From the NCBI RefSeq assembly GCF_958450345.1, contig NC_088780.1:135856226-135920225 (forward strand): a stretch of 64,000 nucleotides of DNA. The letters are read 5' to 3'. The notes beneath the pieces were generated by a model. It saw nothing but the letters and a program-made list of their open reading frames with translations, was not told where the DNA came from and made no database searches. Positions 11,901 through 24,345 of the stretch are shown here, one piece after another (the stretch's first letter is position 1; each line of letters starts with the position of its first letter). Made by a program: the position numbers and the translations under genes. This stretch comes from Calliphora vicina. Its lineage: Eukaryota > Arthropoda > Insecta > Diptera > Calliphoridae.

Positions 11901-12907
11901 AAACATTTCGGATCAACATAATTTCTTTTACTAATGATAAAATCATAAATCTTTTTGGTGATGGGTATTCAAATTACCACAAGAACAAATATAGTTAATA
12001 TAAAATTAAAATCAAACCTTTATCAAACAGTTTGCTGTTTCTCTTATAACATTATTTAATTACTCTTGCAGATAAATATTCTACTCAGCCACCTCAAGTC
12101 TTTATAGCGCCAGAACTAACTGATCCCAATAAAGTACAACTTTTACATTTTCCCAACGGAGCATTACGCATTAACACAGATGTGAACTTTATCATCAAGA
12201 GAAATGGGGTTAAAGGCAATTTTGAAGTTAAGGTACATCTATAAAACACATTTAAGTAAATATGTTCTTAATCATTATGGCTAGGAAAATATTTATTTTA
12301 TATTACATATACATATATATTCAGATATGTTTTTTACTATTTTTTTATTTAGCTGGAAAATCCTTCCGGTCATACATCGTATGTACCTTTGAAAATCGTT
12401 GATCCCGAAAGATTTGAGGTTAGTTTTCAATTAACTGAAGCTGGTCTATATAAAGTGCATATCAAATGTAATTCAGTTCTACTTCCCAAGTCACCATACA
12501 TAATTGTGGCTATAAGTGGTAATGATTTGGAGAGTGATAAAAGTAAAATGGAGTGTAAGTATTTCAATAAAGTGCTTTCCTTTAGTTACTAAAATTTGCT
12601 TTTATTTTCAGTGCCAAATTTTAAATCGGATGCTTCGAAAGTTGCCTACCGTGGCCTCGGTCTCAGTCAAATAATTTTAAATGAGAAAAATGAATTTACT
12701 ATTGATGGTTCGGAGGCTGGAAATAATATACTATTTGTGGGTATATTTGGTCCTAAGGGACAGTGTGATGAAGTGGTCATTAAACACATGGGTAAAAATG
12801 TGTACAAAGTAACGTATCAAGTTCAAGATCCTGGAGATTATCTATTGGCTGCCAAATGGGGTGATGATCATATAACTGGATCACCGTTTTCTTTAACTAC
12901 CCTGTAA
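8979..12907 (+). CDS. Small filamin-repeat (Ig-FLMN) protein, 4 exons
   Basis: Exons: 8979-9105, 12072-12232, 12353-12554, 12612-12907. GT-AG junctions and phases agree; 261 residues plus TAA. Exon 1 (MFKSSQEIRLNTSNATQYNR...) is a polar N-terminus and is the least certain part; its frame is open upstream of this ATG. Two filamin-type Ig repeats follow. The first, about residues 50-147, ends RFEVSFQLTEAGLYKVHIKC then SPYIIVA. The second, about 165-261, runs from KVAYRGLGLSQIILNEKNEF through FTIDGSEAGNNILFVGIFGP to PGDYLLAAKWGDDHITGSPF. The AGxYxVxxxxxxxxxxxSPF ending is diagnostic of filamin repeats, which bind actin regulators and membrane receptors. There is no actin-binding CH domain, so this is not a full filamin. 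Intron 1 (2,966 bp) carries at least two MITEs. Exact fly orthologue not assigned. Confidence 0.8.
9177..9262. repeat. Copy of the CAGCCCAATTATGAATAAAAA foldback repeat
   Basis: Begins with a CAGCCCAATTATGAATAAA word, continues AAATTCCCCATCAG and folds back through TTTTTATTCATAATTGA. It belongs to the same family as the tandem pair at 31428-31667. It lies in intron 1 of the filamin-repeat gene. Confidence 0.6.
10105..10353. mobile_element. 249-bp MITE of the GGTAACGG repeat family with 9-bp flanking duplication
   Basis: Left end AAGGTTGGCTACC, right end TAGTTAACCTTG, giving inverted tips AAGGTTRRCTA. The nine bases GTCGTAGCA occur immediately left (10096-10104) and right (10354-10362). Internally it is rich in TACCGTTA/TAACGGTA words. 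An 8-9 bp duplication is of hAT or P-element type, but no transposase is present, so superfamily is inference. Confidence 0.8.
11132..11313. mobile_element. 182-bp PIF/Harbinger-type MITE, TTA target duplication
   Basis: TIRs of about 29 bp begin GGGCGCTGCTACACGTTCAA at the left; the right end is complementary with one mismatch near the tip. TTA flanks both ends (11129-11131 and 11314-11316). Inside are two further palindromic blocks built on GGATCGCGATCC. A 3-bp TTA/TAA duplication with GGG tips is typical of PIF/Harbinger non-autonomous elements. It lies in intron 1 of the filamin-repeat gene. Confidence 0.9.
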
Positions 12908-14138
12908 TGTTTAATGTTAAATCAATCATAATACATAGTTTTAAATATACATATTATTAAATACATAGTTGTAGAAAAAGTTGAAAAAACTGATAAAACA
13001 AATTATTAAGTCCATTATCAATATCCAATTCTAATTTCAATTTATGTACCAGCATTTTCGGATTTGTAGCCGAAATTAAATGATAAACAATGATATAATG
13101 GATCAGAAAGTTACGTAGACACGAATAATTTAATCAATATTCAGTTGACAAATTATCGCATTCATGATCGAATGAGGTTTCGTATCGAATTAATAATAAA
13201 ATGTACTAAATTTCTGTTGCTATTACATTATCTTGTATTGGAGTAACTAGTTCTACAAGGTCTTCATCCCAAACGCTGAGTTTCTACAGTCTCACGAAAT
13301 TTGTATATAATTTTTGAAATTGCTGATTTATTAATTGAATATTTAACACAGATAGTTTTTTGCATCAATCCAGCATTATACTAGTTTTTTATTTTGCCAT
13401 TTTTAATGACTATTTAAAAAACTTATTATGCGAAAAAATTACAAAAAGAAACTATTTAATACTCGTAACTTAAATATTATTCCGGGTTGTCATAGAATCC
13501 AATCATTGTCGGAATCGGTTTTGAAAACGACAGAAAAATCCTAATGTTGGATTATATCAAGTACGAATTCGTGCTTAAATCTAGTTCAGAATTCTTGAAA
13601 CAAGCTCATTTTGGGATTAATTCAATCTCGGACATTCTTAAATCAATCCGATTTTTGGATTATATCAAGTATGAATTCGTGCTTAAATCAAGTTTAGAAT
13701 TCTTGATTAAGATTAATTCAATCTCGGCCGTACTTAGGGAGAGCTAAAATTAAGATTTTTGGGCTTAATGAATCCGTACTTGAATCAAGAATTTTGTACT
13801 CGGTTTAAGAAAATCCGTACTTACCCTACTATTGACACCACTCCGGATTGATTTAAGTACGGATTACTCAATTTTTTAAATTTCATATATTTTAAAAGAA
13901 AATTTAGATGTAGAAAATAAATGTGTACTTACGTCTTTTTTATTTTTCTCGTAAAATTGAAACTATTGCATCTATAGTTACGAAATTTTCAGGAATGATG
14001 TTAATAGACCGAAATCGATAATTTGATTTCCATAAAAAAAAACGAAAATCTAATATCATGTCGCTTACGCCCGTTTTGCGAAAAGAGCTCGATATGCTTT
14101 CTTGATCAGAAACGTTTTGAAAAAAAAATTATACAAAA
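12908..14138. other. Spacer downstream of the filamin-repeat gene
   Basis: AT-rich. The only structure noted is the 108-bp-period tandem repeat at 13547-13740, listed separately. No gene recognised. Confidence 0.4.
13547..13740 (+). repeat. Two-copy tandem repeat, period 108 bp
   Basis: The words TTGGATTATATCAAGTA and GAATTCGTGCTTAAAT recur exactly 108 bp apart (13547 and 13655), followed in both copies by AGAATTCTTGA and ATTAATTCAATCTCGG. The open reading frame across it is a consequence of the repeat, not evidence of a protein. Confidence 0.8.
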
Positions 14139-14172
14139 TGTGGCCGTATGGAAAAACATCCATACGGCCACA
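14139..14172. repeat. Perfect 13-bp hairpin
   Basis: TGTGGCCGTATGG and its exact complement CCATACGGCCACA are separated by 8 nt. GC-rich against an AT-rich background. It could be the centre of an eroded foldback element; outer arms are not convincing. Confidence 0.7.
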
Positions 14173-14704
14173 GATTTATACTTGGTAAAAGGTCATGTTT
14201 TTGAAAAAAAGAGATTTCGGAATAAGTTTTTAAACTAAAAGGTTTCTGAAAGTACTTATTGTTGATGCGGTCTTAATCTTCGAATAATTATGGGCCAACA
14301 GCTCGATAATCACACAAAGCACCACCAATGCAGATCGGGCCAACTAGTAAATAATAAAACAAACATGATTATTTTGATATTTGTTTGACAAAAGGAAATA
14401 AGATGTTTTTTTAGTGGGTGTGTAAAATTGAATTTAGGTTCAAATATTTTATTAAATCAATATTTTTAAGTTAGAGTTTTACAATTATCCAAACATATTG
14501 TACGTTTGTAGGTGTTTGAAAAATGCACACAACAGCCCATACTTACAATTTTAATGAAGAAACATTATCATAACGATGATGATTTTGAATAGAGAATCAT
14601 CAACAGTGGCATTAACAGCAGCAGCAGCTGCTCCAGCACAAGTATCACGAACAGAAACGTGAACAAAATTCATTACATACATTCATACTATATACGCGTC
14701 CATA

Positions 14705-15122
14705 CCCTGAAGGAAACCTGGGGACAAGTGTCTCCAAGTCACCAGTTTTGTCGACAATTTTGGTGACTTTTTAGCGACATTGTCAACGAAGCGTCAACGA
14801 AGACGACTTTCCATCTGTTATGAATTCATACCATTTCGTTTTTTAATTTGTTTAATACAACGTCAAATGTTAACAAAATATGCAGATTCATTATTTACAT
14901 CTACTTCAGAAAAGTACCAAAAGTGTAGTTTAGAATTACTAAAATGTACTAGTGAATAAGTACCTAGTCAATAGTATTATCGTCAGTAGTAGATTTCCAA
15001 TGACACGTACATGTTAAATGTCTATAGTAAATAGCATTGTCTGGGGTAAAATAAGTCACTAGTACTGGTGACTGTGTCAATAGTAAGTCAGTATAGTTTC
15101 ACTATTGACACTTCCTGCAGGG
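14705..15122. mobile_element. 418-bp TIR element with TA flanks
   Basis: Left end CCCTGAAGGAA and right end TTCCTGCAGGG are inverted with one mismatch, and TA lies directly outside each end (14703-14704 and 15123-15124). The interior has many short ACTAGT/CAATAGT words and no protein-coding frame. Non-autonomous; superfamily not assigned. Confidence 0.65.
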
Positions 15123-15124
15123 TA

Positions 15125-15729
15125 CATATTACGTACAACATCTTCGTCGTCATCAAATGATACATACTCAGGCAGCTCTTAAATGACTTAACAATTCCCG
15201 CTCAATTTTTTTTGTTTTGTTTTTCATCATTTATTTTTCTTACTACATTTAATGATGATTACCATAGACATTATCGTTTTTTGTATGCCGCAAAATTCGT
15301 TTACTCTAATGTTCATTTCAATTTTTTTTGTTGAGTTATGCTTTGGTTCCTTTTTTTCCATTTGTTGTTGTTTATTATTATTTTCGTGAGTAATATAAGA
15401 AAGAAAATCAACATACAAACACAACACGCAGTACGTATATATGTCCAACTAAATAAACGAGCAAACAACAAATTCAGCAGCAACAATTCAGTCAACATAA
15501 TGATGATGACCTGTAATGTTTTGATTCCTTTCAATAAATGTACATGTGTTTGATTGAACGTGTGTACATTAGGTTGGCCCCAAAAAGAGTTACTTATGTT
15601 TGTTTTAAAGAAATGCTATAAAATTTTAGTATACTTTCTACATTAAATCATTTTAAAATCGAAGGACGTAATTCTTTTTTTTTTTCTTAGACCAGCACTT
15701 AGGGAATGATGCAAAGCATTGTGTTGGAA
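15125..15729. other. Gene-free spacer
   Basis: AT-rich and low-complexity; small frames on both strands are not protein-like. A TTAGGTTGGCCCC word at 15569 resembles a mariner terminal repeat but has no partner. Confidence 0.35.
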
Positions 15730-17455
15730 CTAGGGAAATAGGTTATGGGAGGGAGGAGAGAGGGAGTAGTGTTTGTGGACATTCGATATGAACTTTCCTA
15801 CTTTGAAAATGACAGGAAGCACTTCAGCGTACAGTACGACTAAATAACGAATTGACCATAAAGGGATGTGTTCTTGTAAAAATCTGCGGGTATCAGGAAA
15901 AAGTTCCCTAATTTCATCAGAACACAATCCATTGTAGTACCGATAGAACAGTGAAGCGCAGCTAATCAATAGTGTTACCCTACTGTCAAAAATAATCACC
16001 TTCGACTTCTCCTATACGCTGTCGAGAAGCTCCAAAATAGACTTTGAAGCACCGGCCCATACATGGAAGTTGTTTTAAATTTTCGGATATAGGTGGTGTA
16101 AATAGTAAGGAGATCAGATGGAGTGAAGTAATTCCTAAACCGTTTCAGAAATCCGAGACACTTGAATGCTTCTTTCGACACTTGAAAAATGTGTTTAGAC
16201 CAGCGGACATCACATTGGATTGTCATGCCAGAACATCAATAGCATCTGATTCCACAATTTTTACACCACCCATAAATACAGATGAAGAGACATGGTCTGT
16301 CGTTCTTTTTTGTGTCAACATGCAACACTAAGTCTTGCGAGCGTTGAAGGCGACCCTTTTCGCACGACCGCATTCAGAGATTGTCAGAAGGTCCCGATTA
16401 AATCATTCATGTCTTGCCTCATTGCCCCAATCTCCGACATGCTTGGTCTGTAACTGAATGAATATGAATGGCAAATATTTCTGCCATCTGCAAAAGAATA
16501 TATAGGGTTGAAAGTTTGACGTAGAAGGTCGTTTAGAAAAATAAGGAATAGATTAAGAGAAAGAACGGAGCCTGGCGGTATCCCTGAATCCCATCTATAA
16601 CAACTCGTATAGTGCGATCTCTGAGAAAGCTCGATACAAATCGAGAGAAGTTATTACCGACACCAAAAGCAATATGATTTAATAGAAGCACACCATGCCA
16701 CACCCTATCAAACGGCTTGGAAATATCTCGAGCCATCACTTTACTTTCGCCAAAACGGTGAATGGAACGACACCATTTTGCCGATAGAAAGGCTAGCAAG
16801 TCTCCTACGAAATACATACTGGTGGTCATTAAGTAAATTACTGAACTTCAAATATTTAACCAGATGGTAGTATACTATACTTTCAATAACTTTGGAAAAT
16901 GCAGAACAAATTGCTATTAGACAATAATTTTCAGAGATTGACGTGACATTAACAACCTTCCTACATACAGGAACTACGCCGACACAGTATGATGTGTTGA
17001 AAAGGTTAACTAATGGACGAGCTAACGTCGAAGAGCACTGCTTAAAGACCAGCGCTGGTATGACATCTGGCACAGGACACTTATTTACGTTCTGATCTTG
17101 ATCACTGCCAAATCAATTAGATCGGGAATCTGAACTTCAAATATTTAACCCGATGGTAGTATACGATACTTTCAATAACTTTGGAAAGTGCAGAACAAAT
17201 TGCTATTGGACAATAATTTTCAGAGATTGACGTGACATTAACAACCTTCCTACATACAGGAACTACGCCCACACAGTATGATGTGTTGAAAAGGTTAACT
17301 AATGGACGAGCTAACGTCGAAGAGCACTGCTTAAAGACCAGCGCTGGTATGACATCTGGCACAGGAGACTTATTTACTTTCTGATCTTGATCACTGCCAA
17401 ATGAATTAGATCGGGAATCATATTGAGATCTGTAGACCAAGAAGTAGGTTGGCAA
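15730..17455 (-). pseudogene. Broken non-LTR retrotransposon reverse transcriptase
   Basis: Reads right to left in several frames. N-terminal RT block PDVIPALVFKQCSSTLARPL with KVIESIVYYHLVKYLKFSNL and LNDHQYVFRR; then RDISKPFDRVWHG (motif A, catalytic Asp kept) and FSRFVSSFLRDRTIRVVIDG; then NPIYSFADGRNICHSYS; then SKEAFKCLGFLKRFRNYFTP and CASLFYRYYNGLCSDEIREL. Motif C should be FADD but reads FADG (codons at 16483-16494), so the polymerase site is dead. There are multiple frameshifts and stops, plus a tandem duplication of the N-terminal block. The order of blocks fits a Jockey-supergroup LINE. Transcriptionally probably inert. Confidence 0.85.
16842..17419. repeat. 289-bp tandem duplication inside the RT pseudogene
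   Basis: 16842-17130 and 17131-17419 are near-identical head-to-tail copies: both begin TGAACTTCAAATATTTAAC and both end near ATTAGATCGGGAATC. About ten single-base differences are visible between copies. Confidence 0.9.
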
Positions 17456-17565
17456 ATAGCTATGACAGCTAGTCTGTTAGTAATATGGCAAACACTTTTA
17501 TGTAAATAAAACTACTAGCAGCACAAATTTTAGAATGCGATATCTATATACAATTATTGAAACGA

Positions 17566-17690
17566 TCGGCATTTTTCTGCTAAGCTACCAGTACCTAAAT
17601 AACAGCAATTACCGTTAAAATACCAATACCGAAATAATCCAAATTATAATTAGTATTGTTACGAAATTGTACTTGAATTCAAATATAACG
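17566..17690 (-). repeat. Fragment of the GGTAACGG dispersed repeat
   Basis: Contains GCTAAGCTACCAGTACC, AATTACCGTTAAAATACC and CCGAAATAATCCAAATTA, the complement of words seen at 6082-6632. Confidence 0.5.
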
Positions 17691-17746
17691 ATTTTAACGG
17701 CTGTTTAAAAGTAGCATAATGCTTTCAAATAACAGTGCTGTAAAAC

Positions 17747-18244
17747 TGTAACATATCTGTGGGCATTATTAAATAAAAGCTTTCAGTTGATTTGATCGTA
17801 AGTTGGCAACGCTGTATTCGATTTCGAATATTCAGTTAAAGAACATTGTAGAATGTACACCACAGATGGCGTATGTATTAGAAACCTCTAGACAGTTAAA
17901 GAGCTTTCTAGATGGTAATGCAGTGTTATAAATAGTGGCAGAAGTTGCAGACGTGAGTGATTTATCAGAGACGCTTTTCGAATAAACATCATCTGAGTGC
18001 CTTAAAGTGTGTTGTGTTTTTCAAGTAAATTCGTGTACATTAAAAATTGTGTCTGTAATTCTGAGAATTTATAAACCTGTATAAAAAACATTGAGTGGCT
18101 ATTTAATTCTGTGGTTGTTGTACATTTTAAATAAATAAAGAGTTGTTACAATTTTTAAACTACTAAACGGCTATTATTTGCAACCAAAAGTATCCGGTTT
18201 ATTTAAAGGAAATAAACCAGCGTTTTGAAAAGGTTAAAACGTAA
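17747..18244 (+). repeat. Possible solo LTR of a retrotransposon
   Basis: Begins TGTAACATATC and ends ...CGTAACA. It has LTR-like promoter and terminator features in order: TATAAATAG at 17927-17935, a DPE-like AGACGTG at 17949-17955, and AATAAA-type signals near 17980 and 18142. I see no clear 5-bp target duplication and no second LTR, so the boundaries and the call are tentative. Confidence 0.35.
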
Positions 18245-18454
18245 CAGTATTTTCATCATCTATAATTTTTACGGTTTTTTTATTCATACATATTTCAAAA
18301 CACCTGTTTCATTAATTTGATTTTTTTCAATTTTTTTTCTTCAATTCCTAATTTCACTTGTTTAGTTTTCATATTTAATTGCTATTTTCTGAATTTCAAA
18401 TGGAAAATTTCAATTTCAATTGAAAATCTCATTTCCAATTATTCATTGCAGTCA

Positions 18455-18838
18455 GGCTGCTCTTAGAGCCTTATCATCATTTGAAGTGAGGTCTGGTGCT
18501 GGACATCCTTGAATGAACTCGACACACACAATGAATTTACATTGAGCTCGGTACCTGGCCATGAAGGTCACCCTGGCAATGAACGCGCTGATTGTCTCGC
18601 CAACAGGGGCGCTCGACGCTCGTTTATAGGTCCTGAACCGTTCTTTGGTATCCCACGTGGATACACAATGGAACGTATTCGTTATTGGGTTGAATCGGAA
18701 TTTGCCCGTTTTTGGGGTAGTCTACCAGGACTAAGACAGTCCAATCGATTCATCACCCTATCCAGACGTAGATCCCAATCGTTGCTTTCGCTCGGAAAGG
18801 GTGACTTGAGGATAATTACTGGAAAAAGTAAGCTTTAA
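18455..18838 (+). pseudogene. Non-LTR retrotransposon RNase H / C-terminal fragment
   Basis: Plus strand. An upstream frame reads QAALRALSSFEVRSG; after a stop or frameshift comes FTLSSVPGHEGHPGNERADC then LANRGARRSFIGPEP and MERIRYWVESEFARFWGSLP. VPGHxGxxGNExAD is the last RNase H motif (His and Asp of the active site) of RNase H-bearing LINEs. It is on the opposite strand to the RT pseudogene and is therefore a separate insertion or a rearranged piece. Confidence 0.8.
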
Positions 18839-21800
18839 ATTTATTTAGAAACAACGACTATGTTTATTGGCTCCATGTAAATTGGGAGCTCCTAATGTAA
18901 ATCTGTATGTACTTCTTGCATGAGCAAGAGCGACAACAATTTTTGATTTTATTTAATGGGTGACTCTACTACACCTACCAAATGTTTAGTACTTTACCTT
19001 AACGACCTACAAGTTGTATGATTATGACGATGATGGAATGAAATTGCATGTGTTTGTGATCAAAAAACATAATTATACTTACTATGTCTGTATGATTGAC
19101 TCAAACGCAAAAAGCCCAGGCAAGATATTACGGACATTTTACAAATGAATCAAAAAAAGTGGATTAGCCAACATTTTCTCAAATATATTAAATAAACTCT
19201 GACCAATTACCTTTTAACAAGTTTTTGAAATTTTAAAGCTTTTTGCGTTTTAGATGACGATATACACAAATGTTTTGTGTACTAGACAGCATAACATTAA
19301 ACATACATACATCATTAAATACAAACATAGATACATACATACATACTTCATTCTTATTTGCACTCACATTTTGTATGAATGAATGAAACAAGATAAATTG
19401 CATCAAATACTTTATCAAAACTGTGAGTATGAACAAACTTCACACTTAACAAAATATATGTATATTCGGATAAGTTTACATATGTTGTATTTTCCAAATC
19501 AGTCTTAGAAAAAGGTGCATTCTTATCATTTATTGCTAAATCCGAAAGATATATACATATTTATGTATATGTACTCATCAGTTGCATATTATGGGCGTCA
19601 AAAGTGCGTAAACACCAGTGTATTATATTATTTTTGATAATGAAAAACATTCGAGTCCGACCTTTTTTTAGAACCGAACTTAATATTCGGCCTAATCTGC
19701 AACAAAACCGAAACTTTTAAATTTTATTTTATGAATTTCATTATCTTAAAAAAATAAAATAATTCACTTTTGAGCCTCATAGTACTAGGCAACACATTCA
19801 AATGATTTTTATCTGGGACCCACAACTATGTATGATACTGACACTTATCTGGTACATATTATTATTCTAAGTGTAGAAGATTATATAAAAGGTTTGCTGG
19901 TTTGGATATCGTGTTACTCGTACTCGTACTTGTACATACTAGATACTATATATTCGCAAATGAATGAATTGAAAAGCATTAGCTGCAGCAAGCAAGTGGT
20001 AATATATACATATATTTCTTTTAGGAGAAAGTCATGATGACAAGTAATAATGGTAGTAAGTGTGATTGGTATATTGTATGAATTTAAGTATTTAAAGGAA
20101 AGAGATGTGTTTCATATACGTTATTATTCACATGTACTTAATTAGTGTCCAGAAAACTCGATGAAATTGATGTGTGTGGTGTCAGCGTAAATAAAGTCAC
20201 AACTTGTTTGAGGAAATTGAAAAATAATTGTTTACAGTTTCTTGAAGTTGAGTACAAGTCCTGCTCATCAAATTGCTCATATTTTGTAGGAACATAATAA
20301 TTGGCTTGATTTCAACAGTCGGTTATTATTGATTGTTTTAATCGTGTTGAGCGGCTGTTATACATATGTACCTATGTACATTAGGGCCAGTTCGTATGGA
20401 GGAAAAATAAGCTGTCAATGTTCCAAACTAAAATTAAAATTTAGTTGTTTTGAAAAGACCATTTCTGAAAACGTGTGTCCTGACAAAAGGTACTTTTAAG
20501 AATTTTTTTTACAAATTGATTTTTTGCTATTTTTATAATATTTGGGTTGAAATGTTCTAGAAAAAAAAATTTTCAGCGGCTCCTCATGAGAGCTGTATTT
20601 ATCAAAGGATAAAATGATAATTTTTTGGCTTTTCATATTTCTCGCAAAAGAAACATATGAAATATGGATATCACGTGAATGGACTTTGAAAGACATTTTA
20701 AATGCCGTATCTGAATATTCATATTACTCAAAAAATATGCGAAGTTTTGTAATTTTTAGGGAAAATTTTTGTTTTTTTTTTTAAATTTTGTCACAGGATT
20801 ATTTATATATTTAAAAATTTAAAAAACTACAAAATTTCGAATTTCAGTTACGACATTTATTTTAGAAAATATTAAAAAATCTGCAAATGTCCAGAAAATA
20901 TGATTTCGATTAAAAACCAAGGGTAACGGTTACTCTAATTTGGATTATGTCGGTAACGGTGGCATAGCGCTAACGGTATTGTGGATTATTTCGGTAACGA
21001 TATTTACTATTATTTTGGTAACTGTTTTTTAATTTCATCCCGAATCATATTACAAAAATTTACAAAATTTATATTTTAAATTCTGTAGATTTTAATAAAC
21101 TCAATAAACTCAATAAAATTAAAAATTTATATTTTTTTAATTTCAAATTATTTATTGAATATCGTTAACGGTATTTTGTTTAAACAATATGAGCAAAACC
21201 ATTTTTTTTATATTGGGTTTTTGTAGTAAGAAATGGGGGGCTTCAAACCAATCAGTCCCATAAGAAATGCATGGTGTGTGTGTGCTGTGGTTGACGAGAG
21301 CCAGATGAGTCGGAATAAGTTGAACCGCCTGGCAACATTGGCTATTCTTGTCCCATTCTACACACTACATCTCACTCTCACGACTGTCGTAAACATTTAA
21401 TGATGATGAGCTCTGCTACCGCATCAACAACATTAAGAAAAAACATTTTGCAAGAGAAACGAAAAGCCATTAATGATGATGAAGTTTTCTGTTTTTGTTT
21501 TATTTTATCACATACATACATATGTATGCTTATAGCATTCATATTCTTGTCTCACTCTATGGCAGAATGAACAAACGAACATACAGTAAAACATAATTGA
21601 GTTAACATTACTGTGTGTTGTTGTTGTTTATTTTGTGTCTACATCATCATCATGACAGGTTTGAGTAGAACAGTCATTAGCATGAGAGTAAAAGAGAAAA
21701 CACGAGAACACAAACAGCAAGAATATAATGATTTTCATTAAAGACGAACAAAAAAAGAATACTAACGAAGTTCGTTGTTGGTAGAAACTAGGAAATTTTC

Positions 21801-23452
21801 TCAGTCTTGGTTTGATGTTCGACAGAGTTGTTTGTTTTTTCGGTAAACTTTTTCATGAGTGTATAATTATTATACAGAGTATAAGCTAAATACAACAACA
21901 ACTAACACTTAGTTAATTACATCATTTATATAATTTTCATTAAAAATCCAAGAACGAAAGTTAATGATTATAATAAGAACAATAATAAATAAAAAAAGAC
22001 TTAAAATATGATAAATCTGTGAATGCATGTGAAAAGTGGTGGTGATTTTTCTTATCAGATGGCCGGGCAAATGTTAAACAAGTAATAATCAAATTGTGAA
22101 GAAAAAAATGCATTAAAATTTTCTTCTAAATGTAGTATGTATATATAGAAAAAAGGGTGTCTTCTTCTTTAACTTGATACGTACATACATACATCCATAC
22201 ATATTTATGTACATATGGATGTATGTACGTTTTCTTTGTATAATATTTTATTGCACCCAACAAAACATACCAGAATAAAATCCCTGGCAAGTGTACGCGC
22301 CTTATAAAATAAAAAAAATCAGAAAAAACGTATTGGTTGTCTTGAATCGTCTTCTTTTTCCTGCTCTTTGTGTAGTGTATGTGAAGAAAAAAAAACATCA
22401 ACGTTGTTGTTTTTTAGTTTCGTTGTGTATTCCAAGCAAGTATACCTACAAAAATAAAATTTTTTCATAAGTTTAGTGCACAGAGAATGGAAAAAATCGA
22501 AAAAATTTCAAATTTTATAATTTAGGTGAAATGTGAATGTTTTCATTTTATTGTGTTGTGTTTATAATGCACCGGGTTTTTTTTGTTTTTGTCGCAATGC
22601 AACAACAGCAAAAAAGTATGTATGTACATAATAATTATATTTGATAATGATCATTGCGGAAAAAATCTATAATTATCGCAAAACGATTTAAGTAATTATT
22701 GTGTCTAACATAGCGTTGGCATTTTTCTGTGTATGTATAGTAAATAGGTATATGAGAGCAAGTGTAAACACTCACACACACTGCAACAGCGCATATCATG
22801 AACGTTTCTCTTTCACTCTTTATATAAATTTAATTTGGTTATTTTTTACATTTTTTTTAAAATGTGTTTTTGATAAATTAAATGAAAAGAAGTTTTAAAT
22901 AAAATTTAAAAAATACAGCTTTTTGAAAATCTATTGAAATTTTAAATTGAAACATTAATTTTTTTCTTAAAAATAGCAATTTAAATGTTATATGATTTTT
23001 TTTATTTCTATTGAATTTTTTCCAATTGTTTTCTGTGTTTTCTGCTCTCTGTTATTGTTTTTGTTCTTCTGATAATTATACAATTTCAATCAACTTGTTG
23101 TGTTCTGTTCTTCATTAATTTAAAAAAAAACACATCATCATTATCGGTATCGGATCATTATGTTTTTTTCTTTATTTTAATGATGATTATAGTATAAAAA
23201 CGTAATAATCGTAATGTAATCATGCAGTTTTTTGTGTTTTGTTTTGGTCTTCATTTCGAATTTTTTTAAACTTCAAAGTACCTAATCATTGTTATAATTT
23301 GATTTCCGGCAATTTTCTAAAATTTATTTTTGTAAAACATATTTAAAATTAATTATGATTATTTAATGTTTTAAGGGATTTTTTATGGATTACATCTATC
23401 TACTAAATATGTTAAAATATTTTCAGAAATGATTCTAAATATTTAGTTTTAC
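18839..23452. other. Gene-free AT-rich region with microsatellites
   Basis: Holds ACAT/TACA microsatellite runs (about 19317-19346), a palindromic ACGTACATACAT...ATGTATGTACGT stretch (22179-22231), a GGTAACGG repeat copy at 20915-21175, and CAACAA/TGATGA-rich DNA at about 21280-22600 that looks like untranslated or regulatory sequence. The missing first exon of the DNA-binding protein gene at 26071 may lie here. No coding exon recognised. Confidence 0.4.
20915..21175 (+). repeat. Fragment of the GGTAACGG dispersed repeat
   Basis: Contains CAAGGGTAACGGTTACTC, GATTATGTCGGTAACGG, GGATTATTTCGGTAACG and a terminal CGTTAACGGTATTTTG, matching the family at 6082 and 10105. Confidence 0.55.
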
Positions 23453-23578
23453 ACCCATTAACAAGATGTCTGGTTTTGCCGTAACTAATAGTTATACTGT
23501 CGGTTAAAATTATTTTTATATGAAAACTGTCAGTATAACTATTAGTTAAAACATAACCAGACTTCGTGTTAATCGGAT
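23453..23578. mobile_element. About 125-bp foldback MITE
   Basis: Arms run CCATTAACAAGATGTCTGG...TAACTAATAGTTATACTG and, complementary, CAGTATAACTATTAGTTA...CCAGACTTCGTGTTAATCGG, with a short AT loop. No convincing target duplication, so ends are approximate. Confidence 0.7.
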
Positions 23579-24253
23579 AAAAGGAATTTGTGAAATGGTT
23601 TGATTAGTATTGCAATTTATAAACTTTTAATGTACAAAAGTGATAATTTAGAGAATATGACATTGTTTATTTGTCCTTATTGAAAAATTTTCAAACTTTA
23701 CTGCAGTCAGATTTTTTTATTTATACCTATTACCTATTAATAGTTATGGGCCTATCAAAATCTCATTTCCCTAAGAAACTTTCATTGTCTGAAAAATTTT
23801 TCCGGTAAATACAGGCTATAAATGTAACAATTTTTATGCAAATCCGCTTTGGATGTACCATAAAGCCCCTACGGATAACTGTTAAAGAAATTATATTTTG
23901 ATTTTAATTAAGTCAGGAATGAGTTATTTTTTTTAAATAATCTTTTATATCGTTAGATTAGTGTGCAAACGTTCTATGTCCCGTTTTACAAATTTTTTAA
24001 GGAGAGACAAAAAACTTCCTAAAATCCTTGTTATTAAATATTTTTGAAATCTGTTAAAGCAGTTTTATTACTTACATATTTGATATGTTTTATACTGATA
24101 AAAAAATTACTATTTAGAAGAAGTGCCTTTGCGACTTATATGAAAATTTTTGGGACTTATTACATTTTCTATTTTTTAGTGAACTAGCTTATTTTCGTAC
24201 ATTTTTATAACTTTTAAAATGCTGACAGTTTTGCAAGCAGATGGCACAACATA

Positions 24254-24345
24254 AATTCCCACGACAGCCGGTTCTACGTACCGGAATGACCAGAGTTCAC
24301 TCGGCCAAGGACTGTCAACTCAGCAACCACTGCTGCTACAACAAC
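24254..24345 (-). repeat. Dispersed GTTGTTGTTGTAGCAGCAG repeat, minus orientation
   Basis: The complement contains GTTGTAGCAGCAGTGGTTGC, TGACAGTCCTTGGCCGAGTG and TCATTCCGGTACGTAGAACC. The same block is found in plus orientation at 45076-45170. I recognise this as a repeat common in fly genomes; its transposon class is not clear to me. Confidence 0.7.

Noticed and set aside
13544..13747. 67-codon frame with an internal protein repeat
   Set aside because: The protein repeat follows from the 108-bp DNA tandem repeat being a multiple of three; no start context or family.
15569..15600. TTAGGTTGGCCCCAAAAAG word like a mariner terminal repeat
   Set aside because: No complementary partner or transposase nearby, so it cannot be separated from chance or a solitary relic.
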